NCBI RefSeq assembly: GCF_000429965.1
Contig: NZ_KE387008.1
Coordinates: 23,405-67,394 of the forward strand
DNA length: 43,990 nucleotides
From: Desulfogranum mediterraneum DSM 13871
GTDB lineage: Bacteria; Desulfobacterota; Desulfobulbia; Desulfobulbales; Desulfobulbaceae
Reading direction: 5' to 3'
Shown: positions 32,210 through 43,223 of the stretch, piece after piece
Position numbering within the stretch: the stretch's first letter is position 1
How the letters are laid out: each line of letters begins with the position of its first letter
The notes under the pieces: model-generated
Told to the model about the DNA's origin: nothing
Seen by the model: only the letters and a program-made list of their open reading frames with translations
Database searches by the model: none
Position numbers and translations under genes: made by a program

Positions 32210-33631
32210 TTAGATGGTGATCCCGGCCAGGCGCACATCCAGATATTCTTCCAGGCCGAGCCGTGCCCCCTCCCTGCCCAGACCACTGAGCTTGATGCCG
32301 CCAAAGGGGGCGGCCGCGCTGGTGGGGTTGATATCGTTGATCCCCACCATCCCGAACTGGAGCTGTTCAAAGCTGCGCAGGGCACGTTTCAGGTCCCTGG
32401 TGTAGACATAGGCGGCCAGTCCATAGTCGGTGTCATTGGCCATGGCAATGATATCGTCCCGGTCGTCAAAGGGGATGACCGCTGCCACCGGCCCAAAGGT
32501 CTCTTCCCGGTAGATCAGCATCTCTGGGCGGACCCCGGTGAGCAGGGTAGGGGCATAGAAAGTTCCCTGGTCCAGGCCCCTGTCCGTCAGCCGGTGGCCC
32601 CCGCAGAGCAGGCTGGCACCCCGGTCCACCGCATCCCGGACCTGGGCGTCGACCTTGTCCAGGGCCGCCTGGTTCACCAGTGGCCCCACCTGTACCCCCT
32701 GGTCCAGACCGTTGCCGGCCCGCATGGCCGTGATCCGGTCAAGCAGGGTCTGGACAAAGGGTTCCAGAATGGAGCGATGCACATAGATGCGGTTGGGGCA
32801 GATACAGGCCTGGCCGGTGTTGAGGAACTTGACCAGGGCTGCGCCCTTGGCCGCGTGGACCGGGTCGGCATCTGCAAAGACGATGAAGGGGGCATGGCCG
32901 CCCAGTTCCATTGAGACCCGTTTGAGCTGGGGTGCAGCCAGGGTGGCCAGCTGCTTGCCCACAGCGGTTGAACCGGTGAAGGTCAGCTTGCGGACCAGGG
33001 GGTTGGTGCAGAACTCTTCACCGATGGGGGCGGGCTCGGCTGCGGTCACCAGGTTGACACAGCCCGCAGGCGCACCGGCCGCTGCAAAGATCCGAAACAG
33101 GGCCATGGCCGTGAGCGGGGTCGCCTCTGCCGGCTTGAGCACCACGGTGCAGCCGGCTGCCAGGGCCGGGGCCACCTTGCGGGTGATCATCGAGACCGGG
33201 TAGTTCCAGGGAGTGACGGCCCCCACCACCCCCACGGGCCGGTGCTGGACCAGGAAGCGTTGGTTGCTCCGGGCCGAGGGGATGGTTTCGCCGTAGATCC
33301 GTTTGGCCTCTTCGGCAAACCAGAGGAGGAAGTCGGCGCCATAGGCCACCTCGATCCGGGCGGCAGCCAGGGGCTTGCCCTGTTCACGGGTCATCAGCCG
33401 GGCCAGTTCTTCCTGTTGTTCCCTCATCAACTGGTGGGCCCGGTAGAGCAGGGCACTGCGTTCGTAGCTGGTAGTCTGGGACCAGGCAGGGAAGGCGGCA
33501 GCCGCCGCAGCGATGGCCGTAGCTGCATCCTCCCTGGTGCCGTTCGCCACCTGGGCAATGAGCTCACCGTTGGCAGGGTTGGTCACAGGAAACTGGTCTT
33601 GGCGCTCAAGCCAGGTGCCGTTGATAAACAT
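32210..33631 (-). CDS. gabD: Succinate-semialdehyde dehydrogenase-like ALDH
   Basis: This 473-residue aldehyde dehydrogenase belongs to the NAD(P)-dependent class closest by motif to GabD. PWNYP (residues 141-145) forms the oxyanion Asn region, FTGSTAVGK the cofactor loop, Glu242 (MELGGHAP) is the general base and Cys276 (NTGQACICPNR) the nucleophile. A second Cys two residues on matches the redox-sensitive CxC of SSADH enzymes. The ATG has AAGGAGG upstream. The substrate is inferred from motifs only. It is convergent with the small gene ending at 32126 and divergent from the histidine kinase gene. Confidence 0.85.
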   Translation of the reverse strand: MFINGTWLERQDQFPVTNPANGELIAQVANGTREDAATAIAAAAAAFPAWSQTTSYERSALLYRAHQLMREQQEELARLMTREQGKPLAAARIEVAYGADFLLWFAEEAKRIYGETIPSARSNQRFLVQHRPVGVVGAVTPWNYPVSMITRKVAPALAAGCTVVLKPAEATPLTAMALFRIFAAAGAPAGCVNLVTAAEPAPIGEEFCTNPLVRKLTFTGSTAVGKQLATLAAPQLKRVSMELGGHAPFIVFADADPVHAAKGAALVKFLNTGQACICPNRIYVHRSILEPFVQTLLDRITAMRAGNGLDQGVQVGPLVNQAALDKVDAQVRDAVDRGASLLCGGHRLTDRGLDQGTFYAPTLLTGVRPEMLIYREETFGPVAAVIPFDDRDDIIAMANDTDYGLAAYVYTRDLKRALRSFEQLQFGMVGINDINPTSAAAPFGGIKLSGLGREGARLGLEEYLDVRLAGITI

Positions 33632-34038
33632 GGGGCCTCCTTGGTTGAAGAATGGTCAACGCTCCCGGCCTACGCTAGCCTGGAGCCTGGGCAGACCCCC
33701 TGTTGCGGTCAACAAGGACCCTGGTCTGCCAACGATCCGTTGTGGTAACTCTGCTGCTCTCACAGGGTACCGGCTAGTGTGAAAAATTGCTTTTTTTTCC
33801 CGTCTCTGCCTGAGTCTTTGCGTTATGGTGTACCTCTTGTCTTCGGAATATCCGTTATATGGCTGCGGTGGAAATTCCCCATGCCGTGATCCTGAGCGGG
33901 AAATATCATTTTTCAAAGTACCCTGCAGGCAAGGGTCGGCAGAGGGCTTCTCGCCTTGCCTGAAATTTCGTGGTGTTCGTCTCTCTGCGGCCGCCTTTGT
34001 CAGCACCAAGAACGTCATTCCTGCCAGAGGAAGGAGTC
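33632..34038. other. Intergenic region between gabD-like and kinase genes
   Basis: About 400 bases separate two divergent genes. The main structure is the nested inverted repeat at 33690-33730. AT-rich patches occur at about 33778-33800 and 33840-33920 and could hold promoters for either side, but no convincing -35/-10 pair was found. No gene was supported. Confidence 0.4.
33690..33730. repeat. Nested inverted repeat upstream of gabD-like gene
   Basis: The outer arms GGCAGACC (33690-33697) and GGTCTGCC (33723-33730) enclose inner arms TGTTG (33701-33705) and CAACA (33710-33714) around a CGGT loop. It may be an operator or a leader hairpin on the minus-strand gabD-like transcript, about 60-100 bases before its start. 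Confidence 0.55.
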
Positions 34039-36495
<2,457 letters not shown>

Positions 36496-36510
36496 CTTCC
36501 CGGCTGTGGT

Positions 36511-38004
36511 TCATCCCTCCACCCTGTTTCGGCCGCTTCGTTTGGCCGTGTACAGGGCCTGATCACTCTGGGCGATCAGACCGGCGCGGCCCAGCTCCGC
36601 TCCACAGTTGTCGCTGGCTGCAAGGCCGATGCTGACCGTTACCGCGATCTCCTGCTGGCCGATCCTGGTGCGGTACTGTTCCACCCCTCTGCGAATTCGC
36701 TGGGCCAGGACCCTGGCCCCGCTGCTGCCGATTTCCGGCAGGATAATGGCAAACTCCTCCCCACCATAGCGGGCCACAATGTCCACCTTGCGAACCAGCT
36801 CAACCATCCTCTGGCCCACCTCTTTCAAGACCCGGTCACCCACCGGGTGACCATAGGTGTCGTTGATCTGCTTGAAGTAATCGATATCCAGCATGATCAG
36901 GGCAAGGGGGTGGTCGTAACGGTGGCATCGTTGCAGTTCCTTTTCCAGGACCTCCTGAAAGTAGCGGTGGTTATAGAGTCCGGTCAGGTCATCCCTGAAG
37001 GCCAGTTCGCGCAGTTTGTCATTGGCCTCTTTCAGGTCCACGGCCAGTTGTTCGGCACTCTGTTTGGCCTGCTTGAGTTCCAGGACCACCTGTTCATAGG
37101 AAAAGTTGAGCTGGCGGAGCTCTTCGTTGGCCTCCTGCATGAGCAGAGAAAAGGGCTTCATCTCGCCGGGATCAAAGGAAAACAGCTCCATGATCTCGCG
37201 GGATCTTTCGCCGACTCCGTCGATCAGTTCCGTTATCTGGGAACTCTCGAGCCGGGATCCGGCCATGAGTTCCTGCTGCACCTCGATGGATTTACGGTTG
37301 CTCTGGTTGCCGTGATAGATGGAGCCGATCTTGTCGGCGATGCTGAGGATGCTGGCCGCCTGCTGGTGTTCGCCCCGGGATGGGGCGTGATGGGAGCGGA
37401 TCGGCTCCACGATGCCGGCTGGAAAGTCCCACTGCTGGAGCAGCCGTGCCCCGAGCTGGGCATGGTCAAAGCCGAAGTGTTGCTGCTCCGCCGCGCAGAG
37501 GGGCTGGCCGTTGATTCGCTTCAGGTCCAGGATCTGGCTGAAGCCGACCCCATCGGAGAGGAACATGATCAGCACGCCGATGTCCTGGAGCAGGGCCGAG
37601 ATAAAGAGATCCTGGTCCCGGTAGCCCATGGCGGTGCTCAGGCTCTCGGCAGCCACTGCCGTGGAGATGGCCCGCTTCCAGAAGAGCTCCAGGTTAAAGC
37701 CGGCCTGGTGGACACTGTTTAAGCCCTCCACGATCACGAAGGAGAGGGCGATGTTTTTCAGGGTATCGGTGCCGAGCAGCGAGGTGGCCTGGGTCAAGGA
37801 GCTGATCTCTCTGGGCAGGCCATAGAGGGAGGAGTTGGCAACCTTTAAGATCCGGGCCGTCAGGGCAGGGTCGGCACGGATGATCTCGGCCAGGTCGGCA
37901 AAGCTGCTCTCCTCCTGGCGTACCGCCTTGAGGATCTGGAGGGCAATGGCCGGAGGTGAAGGTAATTGTATCTTTTCGCTAAAAAAATCTTCCAGTGTAC
38001 TCAT
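36511..38004 (-). CDS. HDOD-GGDEF protein, probable diguanylate cyclase
   Basis: This 497-residue cytoplasmic protein has an HDOD domain (about residues 10-210) with PSPPAIALQILKAV and ADPALTARILKVANSSLYG. A coiled-coil-like helix (about 280-335) follows, then a GGDEF domain to the C-terminus. The active site is RYGGEEF, which is catalytically competent in the family, and RKVD just upstream matches the RxxD inhibitory site. It likely makes cyclic di-GMP in response to an HDOD-linked signal. It ends tail-to-tail with the histidine kinase gene, 15 bases apart, and may work with it. Confidence 0.92.
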   Translation of the reverse strand: MSTLEDFFSEKIQLPSPPAIALQILKAVRQEESSFADLAEIIRADPALTARILKVANSSLYGLPREISSLTQATSLLGTDTLKNIALSFVIVEGLNSVHQAGFNLELFWKRAISTAVAAESLSTAMGYRDQDLFISALLQDIGVLIMFLSDGVGFSQILDLKRINGQPLCAAEQQHFGFDHAQLGARLLQQWDFPAGIVEPIRSHHAPSRGEHQQAASILSIADKIGSIYHGNQSNRKSIEVQQELMAGSRLESSQITELIDGVGERSREIMELFSFDPGEMKPFSLLMQEANEELRQLNFSYEQVVLELKQAKQSAEQLAVDLKEANDKLRELAFRDDLTGLYNHRYFQEVLEKELQRCHRYDHPLALIMLDIDYFKQINDTYGHPVGDRVLKEVGQRMVELVRKVDIVARYGGEEFAIILPEIGSSGARVLAQRIRRGVEQYRTRIGQQEIAVTVSIGLAASDNCGAELGRAGLIAQSDQALYTAKRSGRNRVEG

Positions 38005-38099
38005 CTGAAAACCTTGTTAGTGATGGTTGCTCTCTGCCAGGATTGCTGCCGGCAAGAGGGTCTGCGTCTTTGGGTGTGGGAGGATGAGGGCTGCTCAGC

Positions 38100-41000
38100 T
38101 TAGCCCCCTGGCTCCTCCTTGGCCTGGTTTCTCGGGCGTTCAAAGTGGATGAAGAAGGTCAGCAAGGAGGGGATCACAAACAGGGTGAACAGGGTGGAGA
38201 GCGCCAGGCCGCCCAAGAGGATCGAGCCCAGGCCCCGGTAGAGTTCACTGCCCGAGCCGGTGGCGATGACCAGCGGTGACATGGCCAGGACACTGGTGGT
38301 GGCGCTCATGAAGATGGGCCGGATTCGGGTGCGGACCGCATCGGAGATGGCGGCCGTGCCGCTGAAGTTGTTGTAGCGGACATTGTTGAGCGACTGGTGG
38401 ACAATCAGGATGGCGTTGTTGACCACCGTGCCGATCAGGATGATAAAGCCCAGCATGGAGAGGATATCCATGGGCTGGGGGGCGATCAGGGCATTGACGC
38501 AGCGCAGGCCGATCAACCCGCCTGCCGCGGCCAGAGGCACGGTGAAGAGGATGATCAGGGGGTAGAAGAAGTTCTCAAACAGGGCCGCCATCAGCAGGTA
38601 GGTGATCACCACGGCCAGGAGCATGTTCCACTGCAGGGCCTGCCTGGTCTGGCTGAGTTTGTCCGCATTCCCGCCCACAGAGACGGTCACCCCGGTAAGT
38701 TTGCCGTCCTCGGCCAGGGGGGCGATGATCTCGCCCTCTATGATCTCCATGGCCTCCTGGAGGGCCAGCTCTGCGGGAGGGGTGACCTGGAGGGTGATGG
38801 TCCGGTTGCGCTCCAGGTGGTTGATCTGGGGCATACCCTGGGAATATTCCAGGGTGGCCAGGTCGCCGATCCGCACCAGGTCGCCGTAGCGGCTGACAAT
38901 GGTGGCGTTGAGCAGGTCTTCCGGGGTCAGGAAGAGGGTCTCGTCGCCCTTGAGCACCAGGTCCACCTGCTTGGTGCCCTCGGGCCGGTACTCGTCGATC
39001 TTACGCCCATCCATCAGGATATCCACATAGATGCCCAGGTCAGACTCGCTCAAGCCGTTGGCCCGCATCTTTTCCTTATCCGGATGGATCTTGACCTCGG
39101 GATAGCTGGTCTCCAGGGAGGGCACCGGCCGGACCTGGGCGCCGGGGATGGCCTTGCCGGTCATCCCGAACAGGGTCCTGGCTGCCGCGACAATGGGCTC
39201 GATCTGTTCGCCGGAGATGTTGATCTCCACGGTCCTGCCCTTACCGATACCCGACTCAAAGATACCGGCCTGGATGCTGACCCCGAAGATGCCGGGGATG
39301 GACTGCATGATCCGGTTGAAGACCGGCATCATCTCCTTGGCCCTGGTCTCGTGGATACTGATGCCGCCAAAGAGGTTGATCCGGTCTGCGCCCACATAGA
39401 ACATCTGTTTCATCTGGGGGATGCCGTCTCGGTTGTCCTCCTGGAAGTAGGGGGCCGCCTCCTGGTAGATGTAGCGGCCCATATCCTTCATCTTCTCCAC
39501 CGAGTAGCCCGGCGGCGGGATCAGGATGTTGAGGATCAGGTTGCGGTTGCCCTGGGGCAGGTACTCGGCGCTGGGCAGCAGGCTGACGATCAGCACCAGG
39601 GACATGGCCGTAAAACCGACCACCGAGAGGATCCGGCTGGCGAGGTTGCGCATGCAGAGGCTGGAGAGGGCCATGATCATCCCGGCCAGCCATGGCCCCA
39701 GGCGGGACTGCTGCAGCCGGTTCTTCTTCCGGGGCCGGTTTCGGCGGTAGAGCAGGTTGATCATGGTGGGGATCACCGAGATGGAGACCACCAGGGAGAG
39801 GAGGATGGAGGAGGTGATGGCAATGGCAATGTCACGGAAGAGCTGACCTGCCTCTTCCTGGATAAAGACCACCGGCAGGAAGACCGCCACCGTGGTGGCG
39901 GTGGAGGCAAAGATCGCCCCCCAGACCTCCCGGGTGCCGTCGTAGGCGGCGGTCCAGGCGGATTTTCCCAGATGACGGTGGCGGTCGATGTTTTCCAGGA
40001 CCACGATGGAGTTGTCCACCAGCATGCCCACGGCAAAGGAGATCCCGGCCAGGCTGACCACGTTCAGGTTCCGGCCGGTGAGCCAGAGCAGGATAAAGGC
40101 GCCGATGGCCGAGACCGGGATGGCGGTGGCAATGGTGGCCGTGGAGCGGATGCTTCTCAGAAAGAGGAGCAGTACCCCGATGGCCAGCAGGCCGCCGATG
40201 AAGACGTTGTTCTTGACCAGGGCAATGGCCCGGTTGATGTAGGGCCGCTGGTCATAGACCCAGTCGATGTAGAGGCCCTTGTCGGCCATGAGGGTGGTGT
40301 TGAGGCCTTGGACCGCCTTTTCCAGGCGATCACTCATCTCCAGGACATTGGCCCCCTGTTCCCGTCTGACCCCGATGACGATCACCTGGGAGCCGTTGTG
40401 GAGCACCGAGACATCCTCCTTTTCATGGCCCTTGGCCACCCGGGCCACATCTCCCAGGTAGACCCGGTTGGTGCCGTCATCGCGGATCACCACCTTGAGG
40501 AGATCCTCCGGCCTCTGGAACTGGCTGACGGTGCGGATCCGGTAGTTCTTCTTCTCGATGCCCAGGACCCCGGCCGCGATGTTGACGTTGGCCTGCTGGA
40601 CCGCCTGGCTGAGCTGGTCGATGGAGACATCATAGCGGGCCATCTCCTGGGGATCGATGATGACCTCCAGTTGATTCTCGGTACCGCCGAAGACAAAGAG
40701 GGAACCCACCCCTGGGACCCGCTCCAGATGCTGGCGCACGGAATCCTCAAAAAAGGTCCGAAAGTGGTTGATGGGGGTGGGATTGTCGGCAAGGGGCCGG
40801 ATCACCATCCAGATCACCGGTGAACTCTGGGCTCCTGCAGCCTCGATCACAGGTTCCCGGGCGGTCTCGGGATAGTCGGCGACCTCGTTGAGTTTGTTGG
40901 AGACCCGGAGCAGGGCATCGTCCAGGTTGGTGGCCAACTGGAAGGAGAGGGTGATCTCACCAAAGGAGTTGTAGCTGGCGCTCTCCATCTTGGAGAGCCC

Positions 41001-41225
41001 CTGTAAACCCTTGAGCGCCTCCTCCTGGGGCTCGATGATCTCCTTTTCCACCTCATAGGGCGTGGCCCCGCTCCAGGAGGTGCCCACCGTAATCTGGGGC
41101 GTCTCCACGTCCGGGGTGAGCTGGATGGGCAACTGCTTGAGGCCCAGGGTGCCGAAGAGGAGCACCAGGATGACTCCCACGGCCACGGAGACCGGCTTGT
41201 CCAGGGCATAACGGATGATATCCAT
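38100..41225 (-). CDS. RND efflux pump inner-membrane transporter
   Basis: This 1041-residue RND (HAE1/AcrB-type) transporter has the usual duplicated layout of twelve membrane segments and two large periplasmic loops. It starts with an N-terminal helix before LPIQLTPDVETPQITV. In the fourth membrane segment, near residue 400, the proton-relay pair is Asp-Asn (GMLVDNSIVVLENIDRHR), with the second Asp of AcrB replaced, as in many relatives. TM10 reads GTVVNNAILIVHQ. Its gene starts 4 bases after the adaptor gene. Substrate is unknown and no outer-membrane TolC-like gene is in the window. Confidence 0.93.
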   Translation of the reverse strand: MDIIRYALDKPVSVAVGVILVLLFGTLGLKQLPIQLTPDVETPQITVGTSWSGATPYEVEKEIIEPQEEALKGLQGLSKMESASYNSFGEITLSFQLATNLDDALLRVSNKLNEVADYPETAREPVIEAAGAQSSPVIWMVIRPLADNPTPINHFRTFFEDSVRQHLERVPGVGSLFVFGGTENQLEVIIDPQEMARYDVSIDQLSQAVQQANVNIAAGVLGIEKKNYRIRTVSQFQRPEDLLKVVIRDDGTNRVYLGDVARVAKGHEKEDVSVLHNGSQVIVIGVRREQGANVLEMSDRLEKAVQGLNTTLMADKGLYIDWVYDQRPYINRAIALVKNNVFIGGLLAIGVLLLFLRSIRSTATIATAIPVSAIGAFILLWLTGRNLNVVSLAGISFAVGMLVDNSIVVLENIDRHRHLGKSAWTAAYDGTREVWGAIFASTATTVAVFLPVVFIQEEAGQLFRDIAIAITSSILLSLVVSISVIPTMINLLYRRNRPRKKNRLQQSRLGPWLAGMIMALSSLCMRNLASRILSVVGFTAMSLVLIVSLLPSAEYLPQGNRNLILNILIPPPGYSVEKMKDMGRYIYQEAAPYFQEDNRDGIPQMKQMFYVGADRINLFGGISIHETRAKEMMPVFNRIMQSIPGIFGVSIQAGIFESGIGKGRTVEINISGEQIEPIVAAARTLFGMTGKAIPGAQVRPVPSLETSYPEVKIHPDKEKMRANGLSESDLGIYVDILMDGRKIDEYRPEGTKQVDLVLKGDETLFLTPEDLLNATIVSRYGDLVRIGDLATLEYSQGMPQINHLERNRTITLQVTPPAELALQEAMEIIEGEIIAPLAEDGKLTGVTVSVGGNADKLSQTRQALQWNMLLAVVITYLLMAALFENFFYPLIILFTVPLAAAGGLIGLRCVNALIAPQPMDILSMLGFIILIGTVVNNAILIVHQSLNNVRYNNFSGTAAISDAVRTRIRPIFMSATTSVLAMSPLVIATGSGSELYRGLGSILLGGLALSTLFTLFVIPSLLTFFIHFERPRNQAKEEPGG

Positions 41226-41229
41226 CTCC

Positions 41230-42279
41230 TTACTCTCCTGTCACCATGACCGCCTGATCAGGACGGAGTCGTTCGTTGCCCTCGACAACCACCGGCATGC
41301 CCGGGACCAGGTAGGGGTTGTCTGCGGCCACCCGCTCTCCCAGGAAGGTGACGATATGCACCGGCAGGATGGCGGCCTTGCCCTCCTTGATGGTGTAGAT
41401 GAAGTCCTTGCCCTGAAATGTAATCAGAGCGTCCCTGGGGATGATGCTCAGCCTTTGGCGCGCACCGATGGGCAGGTAGACCGTGGCCGACATGTTTTCC
41501 GCACCCCTGCTCAGGGGGGGGATTCGGATCTTGACAAAGACGTTCTTGGTCTTGGCATCGGCCCGGGGTTCGATGGTATCGATAATCCCGCCCATGGCAG
41601 TCTCAAAGGCATTGATGACCACCTCCACCTCGCTACCCGCCTCCAGATAGCGCAGCAGGGTCTCGCCCACCGGCACCTTGATGTAGAGTGCCTGGCTGGC
41701 ACCGATGGCCACCACCTCCCCCCCCTGCTTGACCCAGTCGCCTGAGTCGACCCCTTTGTCGAGGATGACGCCGTCAAAGGGGGCGGTGATCAGGCTCTTC
41801 TTCTTCTTCAAGACCAGGCTGGCCAGGGTCTGGCGGGCGGCCTGTTGCTCCATGGCGGCATTGTTGAAGGCGTACTGGGCATCGTCATACTTCCTCTGGC
41901 TGGCTCCGCGGTTTTCCAAAAGGCTCTGCTGTCGCTGGAAATTCTTCTGAGCCAGTTTCACCTGGAGTGCGGCCTGCTCCACCCTGGTGGTAGCCAGGGC
42001 GATCTCGATATCCAGCAGCTCGGTGTTGAGCTGTACCAGGGGTTGGCCCTCCTTGACCAGGTCGCCGCTGCGGACCTCCACCCGTTCCACCTGGCCGGCG
42101 ACCTCACTGGCCACCTCACTCTTGCGGTCATAGTAGAGCAGGCCAAGAAACCCCTTACTGGGAGCCACCTCTTCCTGGACAATGGGCGCGGTCCTGACCT
42201 TGGCCGCAGGTGGGGCCTGGGCAGAGCTGGTGGAGAAGAGGACGAGCAGCAGGAGCAGGCTGAGGAACAGACGACGCAT
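41230..42279 (-). CDS. RND efflux periplasmic adaptor subunit
   Basis: This 349-residue membrane fusion protein has a signal peptide (Leu-rich, ending near SSAQA, residue 21). It has a biotinyl-lipoyl-like half motif VAGQVERVEVRSGDLVKEGQPL, an alpha-helical hairpin (about residues 85-160) and the second lipoyl half ITAPFDGVILDKGVDSGDWVKQG. The C-terminal part is beta-barrel and membrane-proximal. It links the RND pump to an outer-membrane channel. It is the first gene of the pair. Confidence 0.92.
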   Translation of the reverse strand: MRRLFLSLLLLLVLFSTSSAQAPPAAKVRTAPIVQEEVAPSKGFLGLLYYDRKSEVASEVAGQVERVEVRSGDLVKEGQPLVQLNTELLDIEIALATTRVEQAALQVKLAQKNFQRQQSLLENRGASQRKYDDAQYAFNNAAMEQQAARQTLASLVLKKKKSLITAPFDGVILDKGVDSGDWVKQGGEVVAIGASQALYIKVPVGETLLRYLEAGSEVEVVINAFETAMGGIIDTIEPRADAKTKNVFVKIRIPPLSRGAENMSATVYLPIGARQRLSIIPRDALITFQGKDFIYTIKEGKAAILPVHIVTFLGERVAADNPYLVPGMPVVVEGNERLRPDQAVMVTGE

Positions 42280-42867
42280 GGAGTGCCTCTGGATTAGAAG
42301 GAATGGGTGATGGTTCTGTCCGGAGAAAAGCTGTCCCGGCCTACCCCCCCCCAGGATGGGCTGAAAGTTGCTGCGTTTTTCCCAGGCCTAAGAGGCTCTC
42401 CGGAACCGTCTCCCAGGGGGTAACTGATCAGGAAAATAAAGATATTACGATAAACGAGGGCAGGTTGAAACTCAACTGATTTTTCCGGATCGGCCCTTTT
42501 CCTGCTGGGATCAGGACAGGGCAGCAGTGGTGGGCGTCCCGGGCATGGCAGTGGTAGCCCTTGCCGGCAGGAGGGTCGGCCTGCAAGAGGTGGGTCAGAT
42601 TCCTCCACCCTGGCAGTGCAGGCATGGGTGGAAATCCGCCACTATGAAGGCAGGGTGGCGGCGCGGAAAGTTTGATTTCATCGTTTTTTCAGGTAGATGT
42701 TTGTTTTTTGTTTTCTCGGGTCCCATCCTTGCTTGGAAAGGGGAACTGTCAATGATCCCTGTATACACCGACTGGAGCAGCGCAGGCCTTAGGCCGGAGC
42801 GCACTCCAGGGGGGCCCGGGGGGACCGGGTAGAGGTGTTGGGGGACGCATTTCAAGGAAAACCAATC
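42280..42867. other. Intergenic region between divergent RND and oadG genes
   Basis: About 590 bases without a supported gene. It holds a perfect short inverted repeat GTTGA-AAC-TCAAC (42464-42476) beside an AT-rich patch (42430-42450) that may be the promoter/operator of the efflux pair. It also has the 8-bp palindrome TGTATACA (42760-42767) and the hairpin at 42773-42808. Open frames here are short and lack ribosome sites or family features. Confidence 0.4.
42773..42808. repeat. Nested inverted repeat upstream of oadG
   Basis: Paired arms TGGAG/CTCCA, GCGC/GCGC and GGCC/GGCC surround a TTA loop, with small bulges, about 60 bases before the oadG start. It could be a leader structure or transcript barrier. 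No T-run follows on the plus strand. Confidence 0.5.
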
Positions 42868-43146
42868 ATGCTGTTTGAAGGTGTGAAGTTACTGTTCGTC
42901 GGCATGGCCACGGTCCTCTTGTTTCTGAGCTTTACCATCGCTCTGATCCAGCTGGTTTCACGACTGGCCAGGGGGGCTGTGGCCCGGGAGGTGGAGGCCA
43001 TCCGCCTGGAGCGGCAGCACCGCAACCTGGCCCGGCAGCAGTCCGCTGCTCTGCCGGGGGCAGGGGCGGCCGATGTTGAGGATGATATCGTGGTGATCGC
43101 CGCTGCCGTGGGCGCCTATGAGGCGGAGCTGTTGGCCGGGGCCTGA
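42868..43146 (+). CDS. OadG-like small membrane subunit
   Basis: This 92-residue protein has a single N-terminal membrane segment (about residues 8-30, VGMATVLLFLSFTIALIQLV) and a hydrophilic tail ending in a DDIVVIAAAVGAYEAEL stretch. This matches the OadG (gamma) subunit of sodium-pumping decarboxylases, which holds the complex together. The ATG at 42868 has AAGGAAAA upstream; an earlier start at 42835 adds 11 non-hydrophobic residues. The following gene is an OadA-like carboxyltransferase, supporting the call. Confidence 0.82.
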   Translation: MLFEGVKLLFVGMATVLLFLSFTIALIQLVSRLARGAVAREVEAIRLERQHRNLARQQSAALPGAGAADVEDDIVVIAAAVGAYEAELLAGA

Positions 43147-43223
43147 GTGATCTGGCTCAGGGATGACTGGTTCGGGTTCTGTCAAGATGAAGTAGAGCTT
43201 TTTTTCAAAGCAAGGAGAATGTT

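Noticed and set aside
38397-40823. Very long open frame opposite the RND transporter gene
   Set aside because: It mirrors a clear RND coding sequence, and its Asp/Gly/His-rich translation has no family features; it is a codon-bias shadow in GC-rich DNA.
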